Shown piece after piece: positions 1 through 8,854 of a stretch of DNA of 64,000 nt. The notes beneath the pieces are model-generated. The model ran no database searches. It was not told the DNA's origin and saw nothing but the letters and a program-made list of their open reading frames with translations. Source of the DNA: Streptococcus viridans (GTDB lineage: Bacteria; Bacillota; Bacilli; Lactobacillales; Streptococcaceae); the NCBI RefSeq assembly GCF_900636365.1, contig NZ_LR134266.1, forward strand, positions 323,501-387,500. Direction: 5' to 3'. Both the position numbers and the translations under genes were made by a program. Position 1 is the first letter of the stretch. Each line of letters begins with the position of its first letter.

Positions 1-1
1 G

Positions 2-1948
2 ACACGAGCAGAAGCCAAAGAACTGATTGCTTCTCTCAAAGCCGCTCAAGAGGCCTTAGTCCATACAGAAAGCTATGCCAAAGAGTTGGCAGACAAGGAA
101 GCTGCTGAAAAACTAGCCAAGAGCAAGGTAATTTCCATTGATGCAGGACGCAAATACTTCTCGCTGGATCAATTGAAACGAATCGTGGATAAGGCTAGTG
201 AGCTAGGCTACACTGACTTGCACCTCCTTGTCGGAAATGATGGCATGCGCTTTGTGCTCGATGATATGACCCTGGAAGCCAATGGCAAGACTTATGCCAG
301 CGACGATGTGAAACAGGCGCTTCTCGAAGGTACCAAGGCCTACTATGACGATCCAAATGGTCAAGCTTTGACACAAGCAGAAATGGATGAGTTACTGGCT
401 TATGCTAGCTCAAAAGGGATTGGCTTGATCCCAGCAGTCAATAGTCCAGGTCATATGGATGCCATATTGGTAGCGATGGAAAAACTGGGTATTGAACATC
501 CACAAGCAACCTTTGATACGGTTTCCAAGACAACCATGGATCTAACCAACGAAGAAGCCGTCAACTTCACCAAGGCCCTAATTGGCAAGTACATGGACTA
601 TTTCAAAGGCAAGTCTAAGATCTTTAACTATGGAACAGACGAATACGCCAATGATGCTACCAATGCCCAAGGCTGGTACTATCTCAAATGGTATGAGCTC
701 TATGGTAAGTTTGCGGACTATTCCAATAGTCTCGCAGCTATGGCTCGTGAAAAAGGCTTGCAACCAATGGCCTTTAACGATGGCTTCTACTATGGAGATG
801 AAGATGATGTTGCCTTTGACAAGGATGTCTTGATTTCATACTGGTCTAAAGGATGGTGGGGCTATAACCTCGCATCACCACAGTACCTAGCAGACAAGGG
901 CTACAAATTCCTCAATACCAACGGTGACTGGTACTATGTTTTGGGCCATAGAGGAGAGCAAAGCTATCCACTCGATAAAGCTATCCAACATTCAGAAACC
1001 GTTCCATTTGAACAATTAGCTTCAACCAAATACCCTGATGTGAAATTACCAGTGTCCGGAAGTATGTTGGGAATCTGGGCAGATGAACCAGCCAATGAAT
1101 ACAAGGAAGAAGAAGTCTTCCAGGTCATGGAAGCATTTGCCAACCATAACAAAGACTATTTCAAAGCTGACTATACAGCCCTTCGTGCGGCCCTTGCAAG
1201 TGTTCCAACAGATCTTTCCATCTATACAGAGGAATCTCGTTTAGCTCTTGCAAAAGTCTTGGATACATTGAACTGGACTGTCAGTCGTGCCCATCAAGAA
1301 AAGGTAGATGAGCAAGTGACAAGCCTAACACAAGCTCTCAGCCAGTTGAAACCAATCACCCAAGTGGGAAGTCAAGCAGAAAATGATGTCAGAGCCTTGG
1401 TAGAAGACAAACCAAGCTTGGAAATTGTTGAAACAGAACTAGATTTTGAAGTCGTCGAACGGACCAATCCAGACTTGGCCAAGGGTGAACGAAAAGTGGT
1501 TCAAGTAGGTGCCAAAGGCCAGCATCGTGAATTTGTTGCGGTCTCTGCTCTTGATAAGAGCCGCCAAGTGGTAGGAACAGAAGTTACGAAAGAAGCTGTT
1601 TCTGAGATTGTGGAAGTGGGCACCAAGGAGGCAGAAGTGATCACTCCGACTCCAGGTTTACAGGATGGTCCAAGTCCTCAACCAGACTTACCTCAAGTTG
1701 ATCAAGGAGGTCATCATCAAGTAAGACCAGTAGCTCCTGAAGTGAAGCCACTTGTGAATGCTCAACCAGCTCCAGTCGCTTCAGAGCAAAAACCAGTGGA
1801 AGAGGCTAAGCCAGCACCGGTGCAAGACCAAACACCGTCTAGCCATCAACTTCCTGAGACTGGACAAGAGTCTATCTTAGGTTTGGCCTTACTTGGAGCT
1901 GTTCTTGGTGCAACAGGGATGGGTCTCAAGGGACGGAAAGAAGACTAA
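2..1948 (+). CDS. strH: Cell-wall-anchored beta-N-acetylhexosaminidase, 3' part (StrH-like)
   Basis: The reading frame is open from the first bases, so the 5' end lies outside the window. The visible part has a GH20 catalytic domain with the Asp-Glu pair in GTDEY (codons 638-643). A G5-type domain follows (about 1400-1640), then a Pro-rich wall-spanning stretch. The sorting signal is LPETG (about 1850-1864) plus a hydrophobic segment and a basic tail. StrH-type enzymes sit on the cell wall and remove terminal beta-linked GlcNAc from host N-glycans, after sialidase and galactosidase have acted. Pneumococcal StrH has two GH20 domains. Only one is seen here, and another may lie upstream. A TTG at 86 is an internal codon, not the start. 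Family assignment is firm; the exact orthology is inferred. Confidence 0.92.
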   Translation, partial: TRAEAKELIASLKAAQEALVHTESYAKELADKEAAEKLAKSKVISIDAGRKYFSLDQLKRIVDKASELGYTDLHLLVGNDGMRFVLDDMTLEANGKTYASDDVKQALLEGTKAYYDDPNGQALTQAEMDELLAYASSKGIGLIPAVNSPGHMDAILVAMEKLGIEHPQATFDTVSKTTMDLTNEEAVNFTKALIGKYMDYFKGKSKIFNYGTDEYANDATNAQGWYYLKWYELYGKFADYSNSLAAMAREKGLQPMAFNDGFYYGDEDDVAFDKDVLISYWSKGWWGYNLASPQYLADKGYKFLNTNGDWYYVLGHRGEQSYPLDKAIQHSETVPFEQLASTKYPDVKLPVSGSMLGIWADEPANEYKEEEVFQVMEAFANHNKDYFKADYTALRAALASVPTDLSIYTEESRLALAKVLDTLNWTVSRAHQEKVDEQVTSLTQALSQLKPITQVGSQAENDVRALVEDKPSLEIVETELDFEVVERTNPDLAKGERKVVQVGAKGQHREFVAVSALDKSRQVVGTEVTKEAVSEIVEVGTKEAEVITPTPGLQDGPSPQPDLPQVDQGGHHQVRPVAPEVKPLVNAQPAPVASEQKPVEEAKPAPVQDQTPSSHQLPETGQESILGLALLGAVLGATGMGLKGRKED

Positions 1949-1963
1949 TCAGCCCCCCGATTG

Positions 1964-2019
1964 AACTAAGTTTTTCTATTTTCCAGAGATGGAAAAGGAA
2001 AGACTTGGTTCTTTTTTTG
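1964..2019 (+). terminator. Intrinsic terminator after strH
   Basis: A long imperfect hairpin (arms 1964-1984 and 1991-2010, six-base loop) is followed by a T-rich run at 2011-2017. It lies 16 bases after the strH stop. Confidence 0.8.
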
Positions 2020-2093
2020 ACCTCAAAACTGTACCCGGACAGTCATGGCTTTTCTGCCTTGTTCAGCTTGGATGAACTTGATAAAATAAAAAC

Positions 2094-2843
2094 ATGACAC
2101 GATACAAAGCAACTATTTCTTACGATGGAACGCTATTTGCAGGTTTCCAACGCCAACCGCATGCGCGTAGTGTACAAAAAGAAATCGAGAAGACCTTAAT
2201 GCGTCTCAATCAAGGAAATCCCGTGACCATCCATGGCGCGGGCCGGACGGATGCAGGCGTCCATGCCCTTGGGCAGGTCATCCATTTTGATCTCCCTCAG
2301 CCACGGGATGAGGAGAAGCTCCGCTTCGCTCTGGATACCCAGACCCCAGAGGATATTGACTTTATCCAGGTGGAGCAAGTAGCAGATGACTTTCACTCAC
2401 GTTACAAGAAGCACAGCAAGACCTATGAATTCATCGTGGATTATGGTCGCCCCAAGAACCCCATGATGCGCCATTATGCCACCCACTATCCCTACCCCTT
2501 GGATGTGGCCAAGATGCAAGTAGCCATCCAAAAGTTGGAGGGAACCCATGATTTCACCGGATTTACTGCTTCGGGTACTAGTGTGGAAGATAAGGTTCGC
2601 ACGATTACAGAGGCTCGCTTGGTTGAGGATAGGGCAAATCATCGCCTTCTCTTTACCTTTTCAGGTAATGGCTTTCTCTACAAGCAAATCCGCAATATGG
2701 TGGGAACCTTGCTAAAGATTGGCAATGGACGAATGCCGGTTGAGCAAATTGACTTGATTTTAGAAAAAAAGGACCGCAATCTAGCAGGTCCTACAGCAGC
2801 GCCAAATGGCTTATATTTAAAGGAGATTCGGTATGAGCAATGA
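2094..2843 (+). CDS. truA: tRNA pseudouridine synthase A
   Basis: The product isomerises uridines 38-40 in the anticodon arm of tRNAs. At 249 aa it has the normal family length. The catalytic Asp is in GRTDAGVHA, and the C-terminal motif [14 protein letters not shown] is typical of TruA. Its stop overlaps the start of the next kinase gene by 11 bases, so the two are probably translationally coupled. It heads a four-gene run (truA, kinase, ECF S component, TIGR01440 protein) ending in a terminator at 4631. Confidence 0.96.
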   Translation: MTRYKATISYDGTLFAGFQRQPHARSVQKEIEKTLMRLNQGNPVTIHGAGRTDAGVHALGQVIHFDLPQPRDEEKLRFALDTQTPEDIDFIQVEQVADDFHSRYKKHSKTYEFIVDYGRPKNPMMRHYATHYPYPLDVAKMQVAIQKLEGTHDFTGFTASGTSVEDKVRTITEARLVEDRANHRLLFTFSGNGFLYKQIRNMVGTLLKIGNGRMPVEQIDLILEKKDRNLAGPTAAPNGLYLKEIRYEQ

Positions 2844-3594
2844 ATTGATTCTAGCTATTTCAGGAAATGATATTTTTAGTGGAGGAGGTCTTCATGCAGA
2901 CCTTGCGACCTATACAACCAATAAGCAGCATGGTTTTGTAGCGGTGACTTGTTTGACAGCCATGACCGAGCACGGTTTTGAAGTCATTCCGGTGGATCCG
3001 ATGACCTTTGCCCAACAGCTCAACTCTCTCAAGGATGTTCCTTTTTCTGCTATTAAACTCGGCCTCTTGCCAAATGTTGAAGTGGCAGACCTGGCCTTGG
3101 ACTACGTCAAGGCCCATGCGGATATCCCTGTAGTTTTAGACCCTGTCTTGGTCTGCAAGGAAACCCATGATGTGGAAGTGTCAGCTCTTCGAGATGAATT
3201 GATTAAGTTCTTCCCTTATGTGACCATCATCACACCAAACTTACCAGAGGCTGAGATCTTGATCCAAAGCAAGATTCAATCGCTCGATGATATGAAGGAA
3301 GCTGCTCGTAAGCTCCATGAATTGGGAGCGGCCAACGTCGTGGTCAAAGGGGGCAATCGCCTCAACAAGGAAAAAGCCATTGATGTCTTTTATGATGGCC
3401 AAGACTTTACGGTCTTCGAAGAAGACGTTTTAGAGAAGAATAATACAGGAGCTGGTTGTACCTTTGCCTCTAGCATTGCAAGCCAGTTAGTTCAAGGGAA
3501 GGCAACGTTAGAAGCTGTTAAGGCTTCAAAAGCGTTCGTCTACCAAGCCATTCAAAAATCAGATCAATATGGAGTAGTTCAATATGACCAATAA
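2833..3594 (+). CDS. ThiD/PdxK-family pyrimidine or pyridoxine kinase
   Basis: This is a 253-aa ribokinase-fold kinase. The N-terminal substrate loop has [14 protein letters not shown]. The C-terminal anion hole and catalytic base are in NNTGAGCTF, the signature of ThiD and of the ThiD-like pyridoxal kinases. It phosphorylates hydroxymethylpyrimidine (thiamin salvage) or pyridoxine/pyridoxal (B6 salvage). The sequence alone does not decide which. The downstream overlapping ECF S component supports a vitamin salvage role. No thiE or thiM is nearby, which slightly favours the vitamin B6 reading. Confidence 0.85.
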   Translation: MSNELILAISGNDIFSGGGLHADLATYTTNKQHGFVAVTCLTAMTEHGFEVIPVDPMTFAQQLNSLKDVPFSAIKLGLLPNVEVADLALDYVKAHADIPVVLDPVLVCKETHDVEVSALRDELIKFFPYVTIITPNLPEAEILIQSKIQSLDDMKEAARKLHELGAANVVVKGGNRLNKEKAIDVFYDGQDFTVFEEDVLEKNNTGAGCTFASSIASQLVQGKATLEAVKASKAFVYQAIQKSDQYGVVQYDQ

Positions 3595-4054
3595 CCGTAC
3601 CCAAGTAATCGCGCATTTAGCCATTTTAACCGCCTTGACAGTTGTGCTGGGCTATTACACCAAGTTGCCAACTCCAACCGGGATGGTGACCTTGCTGGAT
3701 TTAGGCGTTTATTTTACCGCCTTTTATCTGGGGCGCAAAGAAGGAGCAGTGGTCGGTGGTCTTGGAGCCTTTCTCTTAGACCTCCTCTCTGGCTATCCTC
3801 AATGGATGTTCTTTAGTCTCCTTTTCCACGGAGCTCAAGGCTACTTTGCTGGCTTTAAAGGAAAAGCCCGTTACATCGGTCTGCTTCTAGGAACGGTTAT
3901 CATGGTAGGCGGCTATGCCCTAGCATCAGCGCTCTTTTTAGGAAATACCTGGGTAGCGGCCATTGAAGAGGTTCCTCATAATCTGGTTCAAAACTTCGTT
4001 GGGATGGCTCTGGGATATGCTCTGTACCATTTCTTGCCAAAGAAGGGGAATTAG
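3584..4054 (+). CDS. ECF transporter S component (vitamin uptake, substrate unassigned)
   Basis: A 156-aa integral membrane protein with about five to six helices. It has the N-terminal AHLAILTALTVVLG segment typical of energy-coupling-factor S components. It would bind a vitamin and dock to a shared EcfA1A2T module encoded elsewhere. It overlaps the kinase gene by 11 bases, so the transported compound is probably the kinase substrate (a B6 vitamer or HMP, inferred). No ATPase or T component is encoded here. Confidence 0.8.
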   Translation: MTNNRTQVIAHLAILTALTVVLGYYTKLPTPTGMVTLLDLGVYFTAFYLGRKEGAVVGGLGAFLLDLLSGYPQWMFFSLLFHGAQGYFAGFKGKARYIGLLLGTVIMVGGYALASALFLGNTWVAAIEEVPHNLVQNFVGMALGYALYHFLPKKGN

Positions 4055-4057
4055 AGG

Positions 4058-4621
4058 ATGGAGTTAGAACAATTAAAAAGAGAAACCCAGGAGATTTTGC
4101 TGGATCTTTTATCCAAGGCCAATCTGCATCAGGGACAAATCCTCGTATTAGGCCTGTCCACCAGTGAAGTCGCTGGCGCAAGTATCGGGAAGAACTCAAG
4201 CCTAGAGATTGGGCAAGCCATTGTGAAAACCATCCTAGATACCCTAACTCCCAAAGGGATTTACTTAGCTGTCCAAGGATGTGAGCATCTTAACCGCGCT
4301 CTGGTGGTCGAACGTGAACTAGCAGAAAAGAAAGACTTAGAAATCGTCAATGTACTACCGAGCCTCCATGCGGGTGGTGCCGGACAGTTGGCAGCCTTCG
4401 GTTATATGAAAGACCCAGTCGAAGTTGAATTTATCACAGCTCAGGCTGGTTTGGACATCGGGGACACTTCTATTGGGATGCATGTCAAGCATGTGCAAGT
4501 ACCCGTTCGCCCAGTCTTGAAAGAACTGGGTGGTGCTCATGTGACGGCTCTAGCCAGTCGTCCCAAGTTAATCGGTGGGGCGCGTGCTACTTACCAAGAT
4601 GATCCGCTTCGAAAATCCTAA
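4058..4621 (+). CDS. TIGR01440/DUF436 family protein
   Basis: A 187-aa conserved Firmicutes protein of unknown biochemical function. It contains glycine-rich turns and the conserved stretches [14 protein letters not shown] and [18 protein letters not shown]. It starts three bases after the S component and is the last gene of the run. I recognise the family but know of no established activity. Confidence 0.8.
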   Translation: MELEQLKRETQEILLDLLSKANLHQGQILVLGLSTSEVAGASIGKNSSLEIGQAIVKTILDTLTPKGIYLAVQGCEHLNRALVVERELAEKKDLEIVNVLPSLHAGGAGQLAAFGYMKDPVEVEFITAQAGLDIGDTSIGMHVKHVQVPVRPVLKELGGAHVTALASRPKLIGGARATYQDDPLRKS

Positions 4622-4630
4622 TAGGAAGGA

Positions 4631-4659
4631 AACTAGTTCAGGCACGGACTAGTTTTTTT
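4631..4659 (+). terminator. Intrinsic terminator of the truA operon
   Basis: Hairpin with arms AACTAGTTC (4631-4639) and GGACTAGTT (4646-4654), followed by T residues. Confidence 0.85.
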
Positions 4660-4774
4660 ATTCCGGGACAATTTTTGAGATAGGAAAGAGATTTTTAATC
4701 TTTTGGTCTCCAGAAACGACTATAAAATTCCTCTAAAAAGAAGCAGTTTCTACAAAACCAAGATGCCCAAAAAC

Positions 4775-4802
4775 TTGCATTTTCGAAGTTTTATGGTAAA
4801 AT
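4775..4802 (+). promoter_or_regulatory. Promoter of tig
   Basis: TTGCAT at 4775-4780 and TAAAAT at 4797-4802, 16-base spacer, 38 bases before the tig start codon. Confidence 0.7.
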
Positions 4803-4839
4803 TATTAGGAATGACTATATTATTTTAAGGAGAGACAGA

Positions 4840-6123
4840 ATGTCTGTATCATTTGAAAACAAAGAAACAAACCGCGGAGTATTGACTTTTACCATCAGTC
4901 AAGACCAAATTAAACCAGCTTTAGACCGCGTGTTTGAGTCTGTTAAGAAAAACTTGAACGTACCAGGATTCCGTAAAGGTCACCTTCCACGTCCGATCTT
5001 CAACCAACGTTTTGGTGAAGAATCACTTTATCAAGATGCTTTGAACGATCTTCTTCCAGCAGCTTATGAAGCAGCAGTAAAAGAAGCAGGTCTTGAAGTG
5101 GTTGCTCAACCAACTTTTGACGTTGTATCAATGGAAAAAGGTCAAGATTGGACATTGACAGCAAATGTTGTTACAAAACCAGAAGTAAAATTGGGTGCTT
5201 ACAAAGACCTTGAAGTATCTGTAGAAGTTTCTAAAGAAGTAACAGATGAAGATGTAGATGCACGTATCGAACGCGAACGCAACAACTTGGCTGAATTGGT
5301 AATCAAAGAAGGACCAGCAGCTGAAGGTGATACCGTTGTGATCGACTTTGTAGGTTCTGTTGACGGTGTTGAGTTTGACGGAGGAAAAGGAGATAACTTC
5401 TCACTTGGACTTGGTTCAGGTCAATTCATCCCAGGTTTCGAAGACCAATTGGTTGGACACTCAGCTGGTGAAACAGTTGATGTCATCGTAACTTTCCCAG
5501 AAAACTACCAAGCAACTGACCTTGCAGGTAAAGAAGCAAAATTCGTGACAACCATCCACGAAGTAAAAGCAAAAGAAGTACCAGCTCTTGACGATGAATT
5601 GGCAAAAGACATCGACGAAGAAGTTGAAACTCTTGCTGAATTGAAAGAAAAATACCGCAAAGAGTTGGCTGAAGCGAAAGAAGAAGCTTACAAAGATGCA
5701 GTTGAGTCAGCAGCGATTGACCTTGCAGTAGAAAATGCAGAAATCGTTGACCTTCCAGAAGAAATGATCCACGAAGAAGTACACCGTGCTGTCAATGAAT
5801 TCCTTGGAAACATGCAACGTCAAGGAATCTCTCCAGACATGTACTTCCAAATCACTGGTACAACTCAAGAAGATCTTCACAAACAATATGAAGCAGATGC
5901 AGCAGCACGTACTAAGACAAACCTTGTCGTAGAAGCGGTTGCTAAAGCAGAAGGCTTCGAAGCAACTGACGAAGAAGTAACTGCAGAAATCGAACAATTG
6001 GCAGCAGACTACAACATGCCAGTTGAACAAGTTCGTAGCTTGCTTTCACCAGAAATGTTGAAACACGACATCGCTGTGAAGAAAGCTGTTGAAGTGATCA
6101 CAAGTACTGCAAAAGTAAAATAA
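4840..6123 (+). CDS. tig: Trigger factor (ribosome-associated chaperone)
   Basis: At 427 aa it has the normal length. The N-terminal ribosome-binding domain carries the signature GFRKGHLPR (about residues 44-52). The FKBP-like peptidyl-prolyl isomerase domain covers about 155-245. The rest is the helical substrate-cradling C-terminal domain. It binds at the tunnel exit near L23 and shields nascent chains. A GGAGAGA ribosome-binding site precedes the ATG. It is monocistronic between its own promoter and a hairpin at 6160. Confidence 0.97.
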   Translation: MSVSFENKETNRGVLTFTISQDQIKPALDRVFESVKKNLNVPGFRKGHLPRPIFNQRFGEESLYQDALNDLLPAAYEAAVKEAGLEVVAQPTFDVVSMEKGQDWTLTANVVTKPEVKLGAYKDLEVSVEVSKEVTDEDVDARIERERNNLAELVIKEGPAAEGDTVVIDFVGSVDGVEFDGGKGDNFSLGLGSGQFIPGFEDQLVGHSAGETVDVIVTFPENYQATDLAGKEAKFVTTIHEVKAKEVPALDDELAKDIDEEVETLAELKEKYRKELAEAKEEAYKDAVESAAIDLAVENAEIVDLPEEMIHEEVHRAVNEFLGNMQRQGISPDMYFQITGTTQEDLHKQYEADAAARTKTNLVVEAVAKAEGFEATDEEVTAEIEQLAADYNMPVEQVRSLLSPEMLKHDIAVKKAVEVITSTAKVK

Positions 6124-6159
6124 AAAAGACAATCTTCCATCTTGATGGAAACAAGTCAT

Positions 6160-6202
6160 AAGAAGAAAAGCTGAGGCCATGTGTCCCGGCTTTTCTCTTC
6201 TT
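6160..6202 (+). terminator. Probable terminator after tig
   Basis: Inverted repeat AAGAAGAAAAGC (6160-6171) and GCTTTTCTCTTCTT (6189-6202). The second arm is T-rich, but no separate T tract follows. Confidence 0.6.
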
Positions 6203-6221
6203 CTTGGCGCGGAATTTTCCT

Positions 6222-6250
6222 TTGACGAAAGGGGAAAATTATCGTACAAT
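6222..6250 (+). promoter_or_regulatory. Promoter of rpoE
   Basis: TTGACG at 6222-6227 and TACAAT at 6245-6250 with a 17-base spacer. This leaves a leader of about 85 bases before the rpoE start. Confidence 0.8.
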
Positions 6251-6340
6251 AGAGTGTAACGATAAATGATGTATTTTAGGGGTATCCTCTTTTTTAATGA
6301 AAAGAGTGTTGCCTTGAGATAAAAATGAAGGAGATCTACC

Positions 6341-6919
6341 TTGGAATTAGAAGTATTTGCTGGACAAGAAAAAAGTGAACTTTCAATGATTGAAGTAGCC
6401 CGTGCAATCTTAGAGTCACGTGGCCGTGATCATGAAATGTATTTCAATGACCTGGTCAATGAAATTCAAAACTACCTTGAAAAATCAAACAGTGAAATTC
6501 GTGAAGCTCTTCCATTGTTCTATACGGAATTGAATGTGGACGGAAGCTTTATCCCACTAGGAGACAACAAATGGGGACTTCGCTCATGGTATGCGATCGA
6601 TGAGGTAGATGAAGAAATCATCGCTCTTGAAGAAACAGATGAAGATGAAGAGCCTAAGAAACGTAAGAAAAAACGTGTCAACGCCTTTATGGATGGAGAC
6701 GAAGACGCGATCGATTACAATGCGGATGATCCAGAAGACGAAGATGTCTATGAAGCAGATCCAGCGCTTACTTACGATGATGAAAACCCAGAAGATGAGA
6801 AGGATGAAGTGGAAGCCTATGACGCTGAAATTAATGAAATCTCACCAGATGAGTTGGATGAAGAAGTTGAGTTAAGTGACGAAGAAGACGAAGAAGAGTC
6901 TTACGAAGAAGAAGAATAA
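6341..6919 (+). CDS. rpoE: DNA-directed RNA polymerase delta subunit
   Basis: The N-terminal HARE-HTH globular domain (about residues 1-85, ending at [13 protein letters not shown]) is followed by a KKRKKKR basic patch. After that comes a very acidic Asp/Glu tail of about 80 residues. Delta binds RNA polymerase, lowers nonspecific nucleic acid binding and helps enzyme recycling in Gram-positives. The start is TTG, supported by the AAGGAG at 6328 and by the family N-terminus. The 192-aa length is usual for streptococci. Confidence 0.95.
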   Translation: MELEVFAGQEKSELSMIEVARAILESRGRDHEMYFNDLVNEIQNYLEKSNSEIREALPLFYTELNVDGSFIPLGDNKWGLRSWYAIDEVDEEIIALEETDEDEEPKKRKKKRVNAFMDGDEDAIDYNADDPEDEDVYEADPALTYDDENPEDEKDEVEAYDAEINEISPDELDEEVELSDEEDEEESYEEEE

Positions 6920-6922
6920 TCC

Positions 6923-6954
6923 AAAGAGGCTGGGACAAAATTCCTAGCCTCTTT
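6923..6954 (+). terminator. Intrinsic terminator of rpoE
   Basis: Arms AAAGAGGCT (6923-6931) and AGCCTCTTT (6946-6954), four bases after the stop. The GAGGCTGGGACAAAA type of hairpin is common in streptococci. It also begins the structured region that follows. Confidence 0.85.
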
Positions 6955-6980
6955 CTATGTTTATTTGGATTGTCGAGCAA

Positions 6981-7099
6981 GACGCAGTGGTTGAGTGGAC
7001 TCTACTACGCTGATTTCATCAGCTTTTATAGCCCTACTCAACTGTGCGGAGGTTGGACGACGAAATCGAATTCTAACGAATTACCGATTTCTGTCCAAC
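6981..7099. repeat. Non-coding element with two nested hairpins
   Basis: Two long inverted repeats lie side by side in the 260-base gap. The first pairs GTTGAGT (6990-6996) with ACTCAAC (7036-7042), with an inner hairpin GCTGAT/ATCAGC (7009-7023). The second pairs GTTGGAC (7052-7058) and GAAATCG (7062-7068) with CGATTTC (7085-7091) and GTCCAAC (7093-7099). With the rpoE terminator this looks like a dispersed streptococcal intergenic repeat. I see no second copy in the window. Confidence 0.55.
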
Positions 7100-7182
7100 T
7101 CTCTTTCTTTACTTGAAGGATGGTTCTCGGAGGAGTATAATAAGGGTGTAAGCCTGAAGTAGTGCAGAAGGAGGAAGAGCAT

Positions 7183-7878
7183 ATGGACTGGATACTGAAT
7201 CAAAGTTTGGTTGACTTAGGGATTGAGACAGTTGTAATCGGAGTGGCCAAACAGGTGGATCCACAAGCTCACCTGTCTGCAACTTTTCTAGCTAAAAAGA
7301 AGGAGATGGAAAATTGGGCCTTAAATTGTGATCTCAGCTTGGTGAAAGAGGAGGCAGTTGTACAAGGCTATATGGACTTGTTGAAGGAATCGGGGCGTAG
7401 TGTCAAGAAGAACCCGCCGACAATTCTTGCTTTGATTAAGAATATCCAAAGTCGTGGCTTCCTTCCGACGATCAATAGTGTGATTGATATCTATAATGTC
7501 GAATGTCTCCGTTCCTTTTTAGCCATTGGAGGGCATGATTTGGATAAGATCCAAGGACCAATCGAGTTTACGATTAGTCAAAGAGAGGATACCTTTTTGC
7601 CCATCTTATCAACAGAAAAGCATGTTAGTGAAACCGATCCGGTCTACCGAGATCAAGAGGGTATTATGGCCTGGCTAGATGTGAGAGATGGTGAGCGCTA
7701 TAAGATGGAGGAGACTACCCGCAATGCCCTCTTTATCATCCAGGGAAACAGAGCGACCTCTGTAGAGATGCGCTTGGAAGCACTGGAGCGGATTAGAGAA
7801 GATATGGCCTCTTGTATGCCTGATTTAGAATTTGAAAAATATCTGGTTACCCCCAGTGAGACAATTCCAGTCCCTTAA
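7183..7878 (+). CDS. B3/B4 tRNA-binding domain protein (PheRS beta-like)
   Basis: A 231-aa stand-alone protein of the B3/B4 family, COG3382. It is homologous to the editing region of the phenylalanyl-tRNA synthetase beta subunit. Conserved features include NSVIDIYNVECLRSFLAIGGHDLDKI and the C-terminal GNRATS segment. Such proteins are proposed to edit mischarged tRNA, but substrates are not settled. ATG 7183 is chosen because AAGGAGG lies at 7168-7174 with eight bases of spacing. An upstream GTG at 7162 would put this ribosome-binding site inside the gene. Confidence 0.75.
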   Translation: MDWILNQSLVDLGIETVVIGVAKQVDPQAHLSATFLAKKKEMENWALNCDLSLVKEEAVVQGYMDLLKESGRSVKKNPPTILALIKNIQSRGFLPTINSVIDIYNVECLRSFLAIGGHDLDKIQGPIEFTISQREDTFLPILSTEKHVSETDPVYRDQEGIMAWLDVRDGERYKMEETTRNALFIIQGNRATSVEMRLEALERIREDMASCMPDLEFEKYLVTPSETIPVP

Positions 7879-7996
7879 AGGAGCCCTTCTGTAATAGGGA
7901 TGAATCCTCATTTGAACAGGAGAGACAAGTGAAGCTGCCGACGCTCTGCTTAACCTGTGAAAATCTGCAACCTTTGAAAAAAGTTTGAAAAAAATC

Positions 7997-8025
7997 TTGA
8001 CAAGAAAGTAGAAGATTGATATACT
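7997..8025 (+). promoter_or_regulatory. Promoter of tRNA-Leu
   Basis: TTGACA (7997-8002) and TATACT (8020-8025), 17-base spacer, 16 bases before the mature tRNA 5' end. It is near consensus, as usual for stable RNA genes. Confidence 0.85.
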
Positions 8026-8041
8026 AGTAAGGTACTCAATC

Positions 8042-8127
8042 GCGGGGATGGCGGAATTGGCAGACGCGCAGGACTAAGGATCCTGTGACCGCTTTAGGTC
8101 GTGAGGGTTCAAGTCCCTCTCTCCGCA
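8042..8127 (+). tRNA. tRNA-Leu, anticodon AAG
   Basis: This 86-nt sequence folds as a class II tRNA. The acceptor arm is GCGGGGA with TCTCCGC plus discriminator A at 8127. It has a long variable arm and a T arm GAGGG-TTCAAGT-CCCTC. The anticodon loop CTAAGGA gives anticodon AAG. The CCA end is not encoded. The gene stands alone with its own promoter and a weak hairpin after it. Confidence 0.95.
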
Positions 8128-8137
8128 TCGGATGATC

Positions 8138-8163
8138 AAGACAGCTTCGGCTATCTTTTTTGT
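8138..8163 (+). terminator. Probable terminator after tRNA-Leu
   Basis: AAGACAGC, TTCG loop, GCTATCTT with one mismatch, followed by a run of T. Confidence 0.65.
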
Positions 8164-8208
8164 TTTTCAAAACTTTATGATAGAATAGGTGTGAGATGAG
8201 GTGTGAAC

Positions 8209-8661
8209 ATGAAGAAGCACTATCTGGTTTTGATCAATGGGCTCCTAGCGCTCATAGGAAGTGCCATTAATTTTTTTGCTCCAGTCATGATTTTGGCCAT
8301 GGGGCTCGCTGCTCATGAAGATTTCGGAAGTGCCTTGATGGCTTTAATTAGCTGGAACTTCTTTGTCTGTATTCTAGCCATCGCTTCTAGGTGGCTCCTA
8401 AAAGATGAAAAGAGGATTCATAAGTGGATTTCCAATCTCTTTCTGGTAGCGGGTCTCATTCTTTTATTTGCGAATCTCCTTATTTTGTCCTGGAGTTTTT
8501 CGTATCTTGAAAGTCCCTTGATGTGGCTATTTGGAAAAATCTTTGGGAAAGTTCATGAATTTACTTATTTCTTCTATTCTCAATGGGTCGCAGGAGGATT
8601 CCTAGTGATTTCCGGGATTGCATTTTTAGTTTCATTAAAAAATTTTAAAGCAGAGGATTAA
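8209..8661 (+). CDS. Small polytopic membrane protein, function unknown
   Basis: A 150-aa protein with four hydrophobic helices (about residues 5-35, 42-60, 75-97 and 124-143) and short polar loops. I recognise no family. ATG 8209 is chosen because GAGG at 8198-8201 lies seven bases upstream. It is followed at once by a strong hairpin, so it is a single-gene unit between tRNA-Leu and fba. Confidence 0.65.
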   Translation: MKKHYLVLINGLLALIGSAINFFAPVMILAMGLAAHEDFGSALMALISWNFFVCILAIASRWLLKDEKRIHKWISNLFLVAGLILLFANLLILSWSFSYLESPLMWLFGKIFGKVHEFTYFFYSQWVAGGFLVISGIAFLVSLKNFKAED

Positions 8662-8662
8662 A

Positions 8663-8689
8663 AAGAGGGAGCTTGGGCTCCCTTCTTTT
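8663..8689 (+). terminator. Intrinsic terminator
   Basis: AAGAGGGAGC, TTGG loop, GCTCCCTTCTTTT, immediately after the stop codon at 8661. Confidence 0.9.
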
Positions 8690-8746
8690 GCGTTTCTATG
8701 GGCTGTAGAAGTCTTGGGAAAGTAAGCATTCCTCCTCATTTATAAT

Positions 8747-8762
8747 AAGAAAGCGCTTAAAG
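8747..8762. promoter_or_regulatory. Possible cre (CcpA) site upstream of fba
   Basis: AAGAAAGCGCTTAAAG resembles the cre consensus around the central GCGCTT, with mismatches at the outer T and C positions. Its place 37 bases upstream of the -10 suits regulation of a glycolytic gene. This is inference only. Confidence 0.35.
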
Positions 8763-8795
8763 CTACAGGAAAAGCTAGCATTTTCATCTAAAAAG

Positions 8796-8804
8796 TGATA
8801 AAAT
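8796..8804 (+). promoter_or_regulatory. Extended -10 promoter of fba
   Basis: TGATAAAAT at 8796-8804 fits an extended -10 element (TGn plus TAAAAT). The -35 region is poor. The leader is about 45 bases. Confidence 0.65.
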
Positions 8805-8854
8805 AAACAATGTAAGTGGTTTAACCACAATAAATTAGAGGAGGCCTACTACTA

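Noticed and set aside
6609-6875. An 88-codon Lys/Met-rich frame inside rpoE
   Set aside because: It is a shadow of the acidic repeat codons of the delta subunit tail in another frame.
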